Positions 8,528 through 16,458 of a stretch of 64,000 bases of DNA are shown here, piece by piece. The DNA comes from a virus. Every line of letters starts with the position of its first letter. Within the stretch, counting starts at the first letter, position 1. The stretch covers positions 1-64,000 of the IMG/VR virus record IMGVR_UViG_3300042691_039794. One strand, written 5' to 3'. Made by a program: the position numbers and the translations under genes. The notes under the pieces are model-generated. The model searched no databases, was not told where the DNA came from, and saw nothing but the letters and a program-made list of their open reading frames with translations.

Positions 8528-9102
8528 ATAGATATTACGAAATTAAATCATTACTTGAGGCATCAAAAAAGATGTTAGGTACAAATGTAATAAATGAAAA
8601 AAATCAAATTCTTGATAAGTATTACACTAAATTATTGATCGAAGATGACAGTCAAAATTTTGAAGTTGCAGATCAAGATGAAGAAAACCCTGAAGTTGAC
8701 AAAGAAACTAGAAAAACAGAAAAAAGTAAAACATATAGAATTACAGGGGGATTAGTTTCTATATACTCTCAGGACAAAAAAAATACAGAGTTAACGACTG
8801 AGGACAAAAAAGCTTTTCAAGAAAGTATGGATGAATTTGTTGCTGAAGTAACTGAATTGGTTGATTTCAATAAAATGAATATATACCAAGATAATGTTGA
8901 ATGGTCAGGTAAAATAACTGAATATGACGTTGATTTTTTTATAAGTATTGGGGAAAACAATGGTGTATACATCAACGGCAACATGATGAAACTAGATGAA
9001 GAGTTTGTAGAATTAGTTACAAAATTAAGAGGGTACTTTGAAAAGTTCAAAACAAGATGGAGTAAAGTATTGGCTATAAGAAAAAAAGCAGTAAATAAAT
9101 GA
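8524..9102 (+). CDS. Hypothetical protein with capsid-targeting-like N-terminus
   Basis: A 192-residue unknown. The start MNRYYEIKSLLEASKK resembles T4 capsid-targeting peptides, where a short amphipathic helix ends in (L/I)xE followed by a small residue (here LLE|A). The middle is acidic and the C-terminus is an alpha/beta domain. If the targeting reading is right, it is an internal virion protein trimmed by the prohead protease. It overlaps both neighbours by 4 bp. Confidence 0.75.
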   Translation: MNRYYEIKSLLEASKKMLGTNVINEKNQILDKYYTKLLIEDDSQNFEVADQDEENPEVDKETRKTEKSKTYRITGGLVSIYSQDKKNTELTTEDKKAFQESMDEFVAEVTELVDFNKMNIYQDNVEWSGKITEYDVDFFISIGENNGVYINGNMMKLDEEFVELVTKLRGYFEKFKTRWSKVLAIRKKAVNK

Positions 9103-9452
9103 AAAAATTTATAATTAAAAATTGGAAAACAATTACTCTAACAGTTTTGGGAGTTATTTTTATTTATTTGTTAATAAAAGTTTTGACACCAACTCCTGAT
9201 AGATCCGAACTTAACAAATATAAGTTGGAACAGTTAGATAAACACATATTGGAAATGAAAAATTTACAGAAAAGTTTAAATGACTCAATACAGTCGTATC
9301 AAACTAAAATTTCTGAAATAGATAGAAAAATAACTAATATAAAGATTGAAAAAAAGGAAGTTAATAACTTTTATACACAAAAAAAAGAAGAAATAAAAAA
9401 TGCTGATAAACGACAAATCGATAGTTTGTTAAGAAATAGATATAAGTTTTAA
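9099..9452 (+). CDS. Spanin-like membrane-anchored coiled-coil protein
   Basis: A 117-residue protein with one N-terminal membrane helix (about residues 10-28, TLTVLGVIFIYLLIKVL), a short basic cytoplasmic head and a long periplasmic coiled-coil. This is the layout of an inner-membrane spanin (Rz type), which helps disrupt the outer membrane at lysis. Its position after the amidase and just before a signal-peptide coiled-coil protein supports that, but spanins diverge too far for sequence proof. Confidence 0.6.
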   Translation: MKKFIIKNWKTITLTVLGVIFIYLLIKVLTPTPDRSELNKYKLEQLDKHILEMKNLQKSLNDSIQSYQTKISEIDRKITNIKIEKKEVNNFYTQKKEEIKNADKRQIDSLLRNRYKF

Positions 9453-9453
9453 A

Positions 9454-9870
9454 ATGAAAAATATACTAATATTAATTTTTGTTTCATTAAGTTTTACAAT
9501 TTTTAGTCAAACTAAGAAACCAATAGACACAACACAAATGTGTATACCATACGATGTTGTACAAAAAATGCTTTTAGATTTAAATGATTATGATAAATTA
9601 AAAGAACTGTCCAAGTTAGATAAAAAAGAAATTTCTGAATTAAACAATAAAATAATTTTTTTAGAAAAAACAACCGATACTTGGCAACAAAAAGACTCAC
9701 TAAGTAATGAAATCATAAAAAGTAATGAAGAAAAGTTTAAAATTGTCGAAAGTGAAAATAAAGATTTGAAAAAAGACATAAAAAAATTAAAAACAAAAAA
9801 TGTAATTGTTGAAATTGTTTCAGGGTCTTTAGTAAGTGCATTAACATATTTATTAGTTTTAAAACAATGA
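9454..9870 (+). CDS. Exported coiled-coil protein with C-terminal membrane helix
   Basis: A 138-residue protein with a signal peptide (residues 1-18, ending IFSQ), a segment CIPYDVVQKMLLDLNDYD, a long coiled-coil and a C-terminal hydrophobic helix (about 117-135). I recall similar signal-peptide/PY-V-x-K-x-L/coiled-coil proteins near lysis genes of Bacteroidetes phages. With the gene at 9099 it may act as a spanin pair or unimolecular spanin. Family assignment is from memory and unverified. Confidence 0.6.
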   Translation: MKNILILIFVSLSFTIFSQTKKPIDTTQMCIPYDVVQKMLLDLNDYDKLKELSKLDKKEISELNNKIIFLEKTTDTWQQKDSLSNEIIKSNEEKFKIVESENKDLKKDIKKLKTKNVIVEIVSGSLVSALTYLLVLKQ

Positions 9871-10709
9871 TCCCAAAACCAGATTTCAAAAGTTCTATGA
9901 ATAAATCATTTTCTCAAATTTCGGCAGATTTGAGAGACAGCGACAGTAGCGGGGCGAATGTATTAGACGCAATGAATTTTAAAAACTTGATAAATGCAGA
10001 ACTCAAAGAAACTGACAAATCAAGAAAAAAAAATTTCACAGATTTTTTGAATAGTGAAGAAGATTTACAACATATAAAAAAAATAATCAGCACTGGTAAA
10101 AAAACCTCAAGTTGGCAAAAAAGAAAAGAAATCAAAAAGTATTTGAAAGATATTAACGATATAGATGACTTTTTAAAAAGTTATCAAACTCATTTAACAA
10201 GTAAAAAAGAAGAAACGAAAGAAGCGACCGCCTCGGGATCTGCAGGACAATATTCATCTTTATTTTCGGGTGAAATGAAAGAAACTGAAAAAACAAACAA
10301 TAAGAATGTTAAAAAAATTCCTGAAAAAAAATCAAAAGAACATTCACAAGATGATGGGGAGAGTTATACGAAAACAAAAAAAGTAGAAACAAAAGAAGCC
10401 ACATCATCAGCTTCCTCAGGACAATATTCCACTAACAAAGTTTGGGCGAAATCTATGAATAAAAAAGATTTTAGGGGATATTCAAAAACTCAATTACCTG
10501 GTGGAAAATTTGTAAGAGTTAAGAAAAAATGCAAAAAATTTCCTTATTGTAATCAAGGAGATATTAATGCACTTTCATTATTTGAAAATAAAAGTTTACA
10601 AAAAGTAATACAAAAAATAAGTAGTGAAAGAAATATACACGAAGATATAATTTATCAAGTAATTCTTGATGAATTGAATAAAACAAATATCAATAATATT
10701 TATAAATAA
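9867..10709 (+). CDS. Probable virion-associated protein with EATxSxSxGQYS repeats
   Basis: A 280-residue protein with a helical N-terminal half. A Ser/Thr/Lys-rich middle holds two copies of the motif KEATASGSAGQYSS / KEATSSASSGQYS at about residues 119-132 and 174-187. The C-terminal domain contains KKKCKKFPYCNQGD. I have seen EAT-S-G-S-G-Y motifs in structural proteins of environmental T4-like phages, so a scaffold or internal-core role is likely but unproven. It ends 7 bp before the next gene. Confidence 0.7.
   Translation: MIPKPDFKSSMNKSFSQISADLRDSDSSGANVLDAMNFKNLINAELKETDKSRKKNFTDFLNSEEDLQHIKKIISTGKKTSSWQKRKEIKKYLKDINDIDDFLKSYQTHLTSKKEETKEATASGSAGQYSSLFSGEMKETEKTNNKNVKKIPEKKSKEHSQDDGESYTKTKKVETKEATSSASSGQYSTNKVWAKSMNKKDFRGYSKTQLPGGKFVRVKKKCKKFPYCNQGDINALSLFENKSLQKVIQKISSERNIHEDIIYQVILDELNKTNINNIYK
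10695..10708 (+). promoter_or_regulatory. Late-type promoter candidate
   Basis: AATATTTATAAATA contains an exact TATAAATA (10701-10708), the T4 late core, 8 bp before the ATG at 10717. It overlaps the end of the previous gene. Confidence 0.5.
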
Positions 10710-10716
10710 AAATATA

Positions 10717-12015
10717 ATGGAAAATTTATACAACATAGAAAAACAAGTTTCTAAAAATTTGAAAAAAATTGTCAAAGAAAAAGATGACACTTTGAAATTG
10801 TCTAAAAATCGAAAATTTGATTATGTAGAAGACAAAGAGATTTGTGACGAATGTGGTGGTTATAAAAGTGGTGAAATGGTTGAAGGATTGATGTGTGAGT
10901 GTGGTGGTATGAGAGAAAATCAAGTTTATGAAAGGTACTCTAAAGGTCAAAAATACATTGCAAGACAAGCAGAACCGCACGATGAAATAGATGCGGAAGA
11001 TTTCAAAGTTTTGAGATCTAAAAAAAAGAAAGAGATGAAAGAATACGATGATTATTTGTTAGATATTCCAAGTGACTTAAATATGGATGATAAGTGGAAC
11101 GCCCCATCACCTGACGATTATTATGAAAATGATGAATTTGAAGAGTTAAAAATAGACGATGACATGCCGGCATACAAAACAAAATGGAAACATGATATGG
11201 AAGAATCAGAATGTGTTGAGTGCGGTTACATGGAGGAAGGAGAAACTGAAGAAGGAAATAAATTTACTTATGAATTAGAATTGGCAAGAGATAAAGGTAA
11301 AAAAGAATTTTCTGTTGACGGTAAAAAATATCCTGTAAAAGAATCATATCAATTCACTGAAAATGAAATGGTCAATTTTATAGAAAGAATTGTAGAAGAA
11401 GAAAAAAAATTCAGAGCCGGTAAAGAACCAAAAGGTTACAGGGAATATGATAAAGCCCATAGACAAGATAAAAAACAAAACAACGAGTACATTGAAAGTG
11501 TTGTCAAAAAAATGAAAGATTATCTCAAAACAGGATCTAAAGGTAAATTCTCATTCGATCCTAAAATATTTCCGTCAGGGAATGGTGAGTTGGCTGAAAT
11601 GGATAAAATGGCATACACCCCATCTGATGCGGTTGGTGAATATATCGAAAACTTCACAGCGGCGGCGTTGGAAAACATTGATTACGACACTTTCGAACCA
11701 AACAAAGAATGGGTTGACGATAATATTGTAGGGTCTTCAAGAACCGGTAATAATCCAGATTGGGCAAATGCAGTAGAAACACCTACAAACAAAAAAAGAA
11801 AAGAAATCAAAGACAAAAATCTTTGGAGAAAAACTGAGTTAAAGGCCTACAATAAAGCACCACAACCTGTGTATAAAGAAACTGCAGGAAATAGTAAAGA
11901 TGGGTCATCAAATATAATGAAAGCTTTGGAAAGTCATAACAGAGAAGATAAAAAGTTGACAGAGGAATTTTCTAGAATGAAAAACTTGATTGGGTACTCT
12001 TCAAAAACTCAATAA
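10717..12015 (+). CDS. Probable structural protein with zinc-binding motifs
   Basis: A 432-residue acidic protein. A zinc-ribbon-like piece near residues 43-70 has CDECGG and CECGG, and a second piece has CVECG near residue 166. From about residue 210 there is a conserved-looking block beginning KESYQFTENEMVNFIERIVEE and containing SGNGELAEMDKMAYTPSDAVGEYI and VGSSRTGNNPDWANAVETP. I recall blocks like this in environmental phage genomes beside structural genes. The exact function is unknown. Confidence 0.75.
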   Translation: MENLYNIEKQVSKNLKKIVKEKDDTLKLSKNRKFDYVEDKEICDECGGYKSGEMVEGLMCECGGMRENQVYERYSKGQKYIARQAEPHDEIDAEDFKVLRSKKKKEMKEYDDYLLDIPSDLNMDDKWNAPSPDDYYENDEFEELKIDDDMPAYKTKWKHDMEESECVECGYMEEGETEEGNKFTYELELARDKGKKEFSVDGKKYPVKESYQFTENEMVNFIERIVEEEKKFRAGKEPKGYREYDKAHRQDKKQNNEYIESVVKKMKDYLKTGSKGKFSFDPKIFPSGNGELAEMDKMAYTPSDAVGEYIENFTAAALENIDYDTFEPNKEWVDDNIVGSSRTGNNPDWANAVETPTNKKRKEIKDKNLWRKTELKAYNKAPQPVYKETAGNSKDGSSNIMKALESHNREDKKLTEEFSRMKNLIGYSSKTQ

Positions 12016-12055
12016 TTTACTTTTATAATCTTCTTAATAGTTTTTCATGTAAGTC

Positions 12056-12526
12056 ATGGAAAATAACTTTTACGAATATATTGCAAGACCACTTTCTAAA
12101 GAAGAAATTGATATTTTAATAAAAAGAAATAATATAATACCAGAAAAGATGGAGTTATATTATGATTTCTGTTTTTCTTTATACAATCTAATACTAGAAA
12201 CTTTTTTAGGTGACACATCTTCAGTCAATGAAACAAAAGTCGAAATGAATGAGTCCGACATGGTAAATCATTTTAATTGGTGTTGGCAAAAAACAATCAA
12301 CAATTTTGAGAAAGAAGGCATCAATTTCAATACTGATGGGGACCATAAATTTTATTTCAAGGATTTTTTCCTTGAAATTTTTTATTTGCAAAAAAATGAT
12401 AAAATTAAAAGTGCGATAGACATTTTTTTTGAAGACATTTTCGGTAAAGACAAAAAATACACTCAATCAGACATGGACATAATGTTGAATATTTACAACT
12501 ACTTAGATAGAAATTTAATCATATAG
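12056..12526 (+). CDS. Hypothetical protein (156 aa)
   Basis: Unrecognised all-helical, aromatic-rich protein (MENNFYEYIARPLSKEEID; later HFNWCWQKTINNFEKEG). It lies between two apparent transcription units and ends at a terminator that overlaps its stop codon. Confidence 0.7.
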   Translation: MENNFYEYIARPLSKEEIDILIKRNNIIPEKMELYYDFCFSLYNLILETFLGDTSSVNETKVEMNESDMVNHFNWCWQKTINNFEKEGINFNTDGDHKFYFKDFFLEIFYLQKNDKIKSAIDIFFEDIFGKDKKYTQSDMDIMLNIYNYLDRNLII

Positions 12527-12546
12527 TGTTTACAAAAACACTTTTT
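12525..12546 (+). terminator. Rho-independent terminator
   Basis: AGTGTTT (12525-12531) pairs perfectly with AAACACT (12536-12542) around a 4-nt loop, followed by a T run. It closes the unit ending with the gene at 12056. Confidence 0.75.
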
Positions 12547-12556
12547 AAGAATAAAT

Positions 12557-12564
12557 TATAAATA
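12557..12564 (+). promoter_or_regulatory. Late-type promoter candidate
   Basis: An exact TATAAATA just after a terminator and 25 bp before the ATG of the histone-like gene at 12590. Confidence 0.45.
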
Positions 12565-12589
12565 ATAAACGATTTTAAAAAAACAAAAA

Positions 12590-12766
12590 ATGAATACGTT
12601 AGAACAAATCAAAACACTTACCGAACAACTTAACAGTGATACTACAAAGTTTTTTAATGGTAACAAAAGTGCTGGTACAAGAGCAAGAAAATCGGCACAA
12701 GAACTAAAGGCATTATTACAATTATTAAGAACTGAAATTTTGAATCATAAAAAAACAGACCAATGA
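12590..12766 (+). CDS. Histone H1-like protein Hc1
   Basis: A 58-residue basic protein that matches the short Hc1/bacterial histone H1-like family of Bacteroidetes and Chlamydiae. Family hallmarks are the helix EQIKTLTEQLNSDTTKFFNG followed by NKSAGTRARKSAQELKALL and a Lys/Arg-containing tail. Host members bind DNA and compact the nucleoid. In a phage it could package or shield phage DNA, or silence the host chromosome. It overlaps the next gene by an ATGA. Confidence 0.85.
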   Translation: MNTLEQIKTLTEQLNSDTTKFFNGNKSAGTRARKSAQELKALLQLLRTEILNHKKTDQ

Positions 12767-12951
12767 TCAAATTAGAAACTTTTTTATTTTTCATTTTTGT
12801 ATTTTCTTGTTTATCTTTGATAAACATAGTTGTAAAATTTATAGTCAACTTGTTACAACCTAAACCTGATAAAATTAAACTTACGAGACAGGAACTATTT
12901 TTCTATGGTTTTACTCTTAGTTATATATTGACATACTTAATAAAAAATTAA
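12763..12951 (+). CDS. Small membrane protein (62 aa)
   Basis: Two hydrophobic segments, at about residues 5-28 (FLFFIFVFSCLSLINIVVKF) and 46-59, joined by a basic loop (QPKPDKIKLTRQE). Translation is coupled to the histone-like gene. A holin-like role cannot be excluded, but nothing points to it. Confidence 0.65.
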   Translation: MIKLETFLFFIFVFSCLSLINIVVKFIVNLLQPKPDKIKLTRQELFFYGFTLSYILTYLIKN

Positions 12952-12953
12952 TA

Positions 12954-13358
12954 ATGAGTTTATTCAACGAATTTAACATTTTGTTTCCGTATTTGAACTC
13001 GGTCCGAAAATTAGAGAATTATCTATCTTTTGACGTGGAATTTCCAAAAAAATGGAAAATACCTAAAAGGTTTGTCAATGAAGAGCAAATAGTAGAAAGA
13101 ACAGAGTCAGGTTCAGAATTCAGAAATTTTTCATTTGTTTGCCCTTTTGTTGAAAATGGTGTAGAAGAAACAATTAAAAATCTAAAAAGTATCATTTCAT
13201 ACAATAAAGAATTAGAAGAAAAAGAAAAATTGTTTAACTCAAAAGTACAAGAACTTAAAAATATTTTTGAAAAACAAAATTTAGAAAAATTACATAGCTT
13301 GAAATTTGAATTAATTAATAAAGAATTAACTTTTGATGATGGAGAAGAAACCAAATAG
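12954..13358 (+). CDS. Hypothetical coiled-coil protein (134 aa)
   Basis: Unrecognised. The N-terminal half (residues 1-60) is mixed, with FPKKWKIPKRFV. The C-terminal half is a coiled-coil rich in Glu/Lys/Leu. It is followed by two more small genes with overlapping ends, so these form a short operon of unknowns. Confidence 0.65.
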   Translation: MSLFNEFNILFPYLNSVRKLENYLSFDVEFPKKWKIPKRFVNEEQIVERTESGSEFRNFSFVCPFVENGVEETIKNLKSIISYNKELEEKEKLFNSKVQELKNIFEKQNLEKLHSLKFELINKELTFDDGEETK

Positions 13359-13542
13359 TAAGTTAGAAAAAGAAATTGATTGGTATTTGAATGAAATCGA
13401 AAAAGATAAAAAAGATCTTGAACTACAAAAAGAAAGTTTTATTGAAAACATAAAAAAATTCAATAAAGAAGATCTATTACCAAAAAAACCACAAAAGTTA
13501 ACAATATGGCAAAAAATAAGGAAGTCATTGATGGGATATTAG
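13336..13542 (+). CDS. Hypothetical helical protein (68 aa)
   Basis: Starts at the tandem ATGs at 13336/13339, inside the end of the previous gene. Highly charged helix (KLEKEIDWYLNEIEKDKKDLE) ending with a short amphipathic segment (KLTIWQKIRKSLMGY). No family recognised. Confidence 0.6.
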   Translation: MMEKKPNSKLEKEIDWYLNEIEKDKKDLELQKESFIENIKKFNKEDLLPKKPQKLTIWQKIRKSLMGY

Positions 13543-13820
13543 AAAAACTTGCGTTGATCTCCGAAGCTAGTCAAGATATATTTGAAGACGCAAAACCAAC
13601 AATAATATACGAACTGTCAGATAAGGACTATAAGGAGGTCCAAGACAATTTCAGAGACGTTGATAAAAAATACAATAAGTTCAGAATAGAAATTTCAGGC
13701 GTAGATTTTATTATCATTAATTCAGAAAAAGTTGAAGATAAAAAAGTTGAAGAAGTTACATTAATGACCAAAATAAAAAGATTATTTTCTAAAAGTAGTA
13801 AATCTCCTGTAAAGAATTGA
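13506..13820 (+). CDS. Hypothetical protein (104 aa)
   Basis: Unrecognised alpha/beta protein (MAKNKEVIDGILEKLALISE; later FRIEISGVDFIIINSE), with a basic C-terminal tail (KIKRLFSKSSKSPVKN). It overlaps the previous gene by 37 bp and runs 39 bp into the convergent gene on the minus strand. Confidence 0.6.
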   Translation: MAKNKEVIDGILEKLALISEASQDIFEDAKPTIIYELSDKDYKEVQDNFRDVDKKYNKFRIEISGVDFIIINSEKVEDKKVEEVTLMTKIKRLFSKSSKSPVKN

Positions 13821-14414
13821 TTTATCAATTCCAAAAGAACTAAGTTGTTCATACAATAATTTTTTCTGAACGGATGAAGTATCTGTAACAACGATACAAT
13901 CCGTTCTTTTTTTGTCTATTAAAAAATTAGATAGACATTTCAAAAATCTTAAAGATTCGTCACTTGTTTTGAAAGTAAACATAGAAAAGTTATTATCTTC
14001 TTGTACAAAAATTTTATTGTTTAAAACAAAAACTATCTTTATCACATTTGTTGATAAATAATTTTCATAAAAATCTGTAAGATCTATTTTTTTATTTTTT
14101 TGATTATCGACAAATTTTTCTTCGATCGAAAACTTACTAATTTCTATCAGTTTATATTTGGAATCATCTAAATCCAATTTTATTTGTCTTCCATAGTCGT
14201 CTTTGAAAAAATAACTCGTAAAATCATTTTTGTTTTTAGTTATCAAACCAATTTCAAAGTCACAAGAATCGTAACCATCAATTATCTTTTCGAAATATAC
14301 CTCATTACTTTTTTTTAATTCTTCGAAAAAAAATTTAGCCTTTTCCTCTGTTTTAAATTTGTTGATTATTTTTTTCTTTTTTTTATTTTTGAAAAGTATT
14401 ACCATGTAATTCAT
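13782..14414 (-). CDS. Hypothetical protein (210 aa), minus strand
   Basis: An isolated minus-strand gene between plus-strand units. The N-terminus is very Lys-rich (KNKKKKKIINKFK). Two alpha/beta halves follow, the second with CIVVTDTSSVQKKLLYEQL, which might be a nucleotide-type fold but has no known motif. Its 3' end overlaps the convergent gene at 13506. It is transcribed divergently from dnaJ, with about 30 bp of AT-rich spacer between them. Confidence 0.65.
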   Translation of the reverse strand: MNYMVILFKNKKKKKIINKFKTEEKAKFFFEELKKSNEVYFEKIIDGYDSCDFEIGLITKNKNDFTSYFFKDDYGRQIKLDLDDSKYKLIEISKFSIEEKFVDNQKNKKIDLTDFYENYLSTNVIKIVFVLNNKIFVQEDNNFSMFTFKTSDESLRFLKCLSNFLIDKKRTDCIVVTDTSSVQKKLLYEQLSSFGIDKSILYRRFTTFRK

Positions 14415-14443
14415 GAATTAATTATAAAAAAATTTTTTTTTAA

Positions 14444-15361
14444 ATGAACAACGAAAACTATTATAATATATTGGGAGTGAACGAAAACGTTTCACAGGAT
14501 GAACTTAAAAAGGTTTATAGAAAACTTGCAAAAGAAAAACATCCAGATGCGGGGGGAAATGAAGACGAGTTCAAGAAGATATCAGAAGCATATGATATTT
14601 TAGGGAACGAAGAAAAAAGGTCTGATTATGATAGAAGAAGAAAAAACCCATTTGGTGGATTTGGAGACATGGGGGACATTTTTTCAAGTATGTTCAATCA
14701 AAACAAACAAAGAAGATCCGTACCGATTACAAAACTTGATATGAATGTGGGAGTTTTGGAGTCATATAAAGGAGTGAAAAAACAAGTTTCTTATCAAAGA
14801 AAAAAAATGTGTGACCCTTGTCAAGGATCTGGTGGAAAAAAACAAACTTGTCAAACTTGTAAAGGAGAAGGGGTGTTATGGAAAGAATTTGGTAGTGGGA
14901 TGTTTGTTCAGATGGTGCAAACAGTTTGTAATGTGTGTAGTGGTTTTGGTGAAAAAATAATCGAACCTTGTTTTGTGTGTAATGGAACAGGAAATAGAGG
15001 GGAAATTAAACAAGTTGAAATAAAATTACCACACGGAGTTGATAATGGTCAATTTGTTAAATTAACAGGTATGGGTGATTTTGCTGATGGTACATATGGG
15101 GATTTAATTGTTAGAGTTAATTTACAACCAGAAAGCAACTTTGACAAGTACGAAAATCATTTAGTTTATAATGCTTTTTTAAATTTGGATGATATCAAAA
15201 ATGGAAATCTGAACGTTCCACATCCTGATGGTGAATTGAATGTTAAACTCCCCAAAAAAATAGACACATCAATTCCTCTCAGAGTTAAATCCAAAGGATT
15301 TAAATACAACACAGTTGGAGATTTGATTATAAATCAATACTTGAGATTTGACAGAGATTAA
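14444..15361 (+). CDS. dnaJ: DnaJ-type co-chaperone (Hsp40)
   Basis: A 305-residue type I Hsp40 that stimulates the ATPase of host DnaK. The J domain occupies residues 1-70 with the HPD motif at 33-35. A short Gly/Phe region (FGGFGDMG) follows, then a zinc domain with four CxxCxGxG-like repeats (CDPCQGSG, CQTCKGEG, CNVCSGFG, CFVCNGTG) and a C-terminal substrate-binding domain. It is about 70 residues shorter than typical bacterial DnaJ, mainly in the linker and dimerisation end. Phage-encoded co-chaperones usually aid capsid folding or replication complexes. Confidence 0.95.
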   Translation: MNNENYYNILGVNENVSQDELKKVYRKLAKEKHPDAGGNEDEFKKISEAYDILGNEEKRSDYDRRRKNPFGGFGDMGDIFSSMFNQNKQRRSVPITKLDMNVGVLESYKGVKKQVSYQRKKMCDPCQGSGGKKQTCQTCKGEGVLWKEFGSGMFVQMVQTVCNVCSGFGEKIIEPCFVCNGTGNRGEIKQVEIKLPHGVDNGQFVKLTGMGDFADGTYGDLIVRVNLQPESNFDKYENHLVYNAFLNLDDIKNGNLNVPHPDGELNVKLPKKIDTSIPLRVKSKGFKYNTVGDLIINQYLRFDRD

Positions 15362-15519
15362 AAAAGTGATTTAATATCTTTGATCATAGATATCAATCCA
15401 TATATTGATAGAAAGGTCATTATTCCACCCAAAATAAAAACTAATCTTTGGGTAATTTTAACTTGTTTACTTTCCTTACAAGTTGGGCATTTAACTTCTG
15501 TTGCTTTTTTATTTTCCAT
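15358..15519 (-). CDS. Small zinc-ribbon membrane protein (53 aa)
   Basis: A minus-strand ORF starting MENKKATEVKCPTCKE with one CxxC, then a hydrophobic helix (LVFILGGIMTFLSIYGLI). It overlaps the dnaJ stop tail-to-tail by 4 bp and fills what would otherwise be a 217-bp gap. The sequence TTATAAGT lies directly before its ATG, as it does before the minus-strand gene ending at 23293. Confidence 0.6.
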   Translation of the reverse strand: MENKKATEVKCPTCKESKQVKITQRLVFILGGIMTFLSIYGLISMIKDIKSLF

Positions 15520-15543
15520 ACTTATAATTTAATTATCAGTCAG

Positions 15544-15574
15544 TTGAAAATAAATATCAAAAACACTATATTTG
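15544..15574 (+). promoter_or_regulatory. Bacteroidetes promoter, leaderless spacing
   Basis: TTG (15544-15546), a 20-bp spacer and TATATTTG (15567-15574) match the Bacteroidetes -33/-7 promoter. The -7 box ends only 4 bp before the ATG at 15579, so the mRNA would start at or next to the start codon. Confidence 0.75.
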
Positions 15575-15578
15575 AACT

Positions 15579-16418
15579 ATGTTAAGTTATATTGGAGGTA
15601 AAAGTAAGATTGGAAAGTGGATCGTCCCTTTCTATGATAAAAATATGGAGGTTTATTTAGAGACCTTTGGAGGGATGTTTTGGTGTTTTTATAATATGGA
15701 CCTAAAACAATTTCCAAACCTAAAAAAAGTTGTTTATAACGACTTTAACCCACTTAATTACAATTTATTCAAGTGCGTTCAAAACCCAACAGAATTACTA
15801 CGATCAATCAACTCTATTGATTGTCAAAAACAGGGGGTTGATGTTACACCTGAACTATATCGTGAACAATTTGTAAGCTTTCAGGCTGAAATTTTTAATC
15901 AAGGTTTCAGCGTACAACCTGGCAATTATGAAGTGGCCGCCAAATACGTTTATATTCTAACACAAGTTTTCAGTGGGTCAAAACCTGAAACATCAAACTT
16001 CATTGATCTTAAAGGAAAATACAAATCAAAGTATCTTACGTTTAGAGACAAGTTATCTAAACCTGATTGGGTGGATCATTTTTTAAAAATCACTGACGTT
16101 GAGAATATGGATTTTTCCGATGTAGTTCAAAAGTATGACTCACCATCAACATACATTTATTTGGATCCGCCTTATTGGAAAACTGAAAACTACTACTCAA
16201 ACCACGACTTTGATAGACAAGATCATGAGAGGTTGGCAAACGTATTACACGGAGTCCAAGGTAAGTTTTCATTATCATATTATGATTTTGAACTACTTCA
16301 CAAGTGGTTTCCTGAAGATCAATATACTTGGGTTAGAAAAGAATTTGCAAAGGCGGCGGCAGCCAAGAAGGGTGAGAAACAAAACATGGGGGAAGAATTA
16401 CTTATTATGAACTATTAA
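15579..16418 (+). CDS. Dam-type (D12 class) adenine-N6 DNA methyltransferase
   Basis: A 279-residue SAM-dependent adenine methyltransferase of the D12/Dam family. The N-terminal SYIGGKSKIGKWI and ETFGGMF form the SAM-binding motifs, YIYLDPPYW is catalytic motif IV and the C-terminal FSLSYYD is the following conserved strand. Order I then IV marks the alpha class. No cognate restriction enzyme is seen. It has its own promoter. Confidence 0.9.
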   Translation: MLSYIGGKSKIGKWIVPFYDKNMEVYLETFGGMFWCFYNMDLKQFPNLKKVVYNDFNPLNYNLFKCVQNPTELLRSINSIDCQKQGVDVTPELYREQFVSFQAEIFNQGFSVQPGNYEVAAKYVYILTQVFSGSKPETSNFIDLKGKYKSKYLTFRDKLSKPDWVDHFLKITDVENMDFSDVVQKYDSPSTYIYLDPPYWKTENYYSNHDFDRQDHERLANVLHGVQGKFSLSYYDFELLHKWFPEDQYTWVRKEFAKAAAAKKGEKQNMGEELLIMNY

Positions 16419-16434
16419 TTTTTTTTTATAATCA

Positions 16435-16446
16435 AATATTTATTAA
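16435..16446 (+). promoter_or_regulatory. Late-type promoter candidate
   Basis: AATATTTATTAA, matching the recurring ATATTTATAAAT element with one change, lies 12 bp before the ATG at 16459. Confidence 0.4.
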
Positions 16447-16458
16447 AAAAACAAATTC

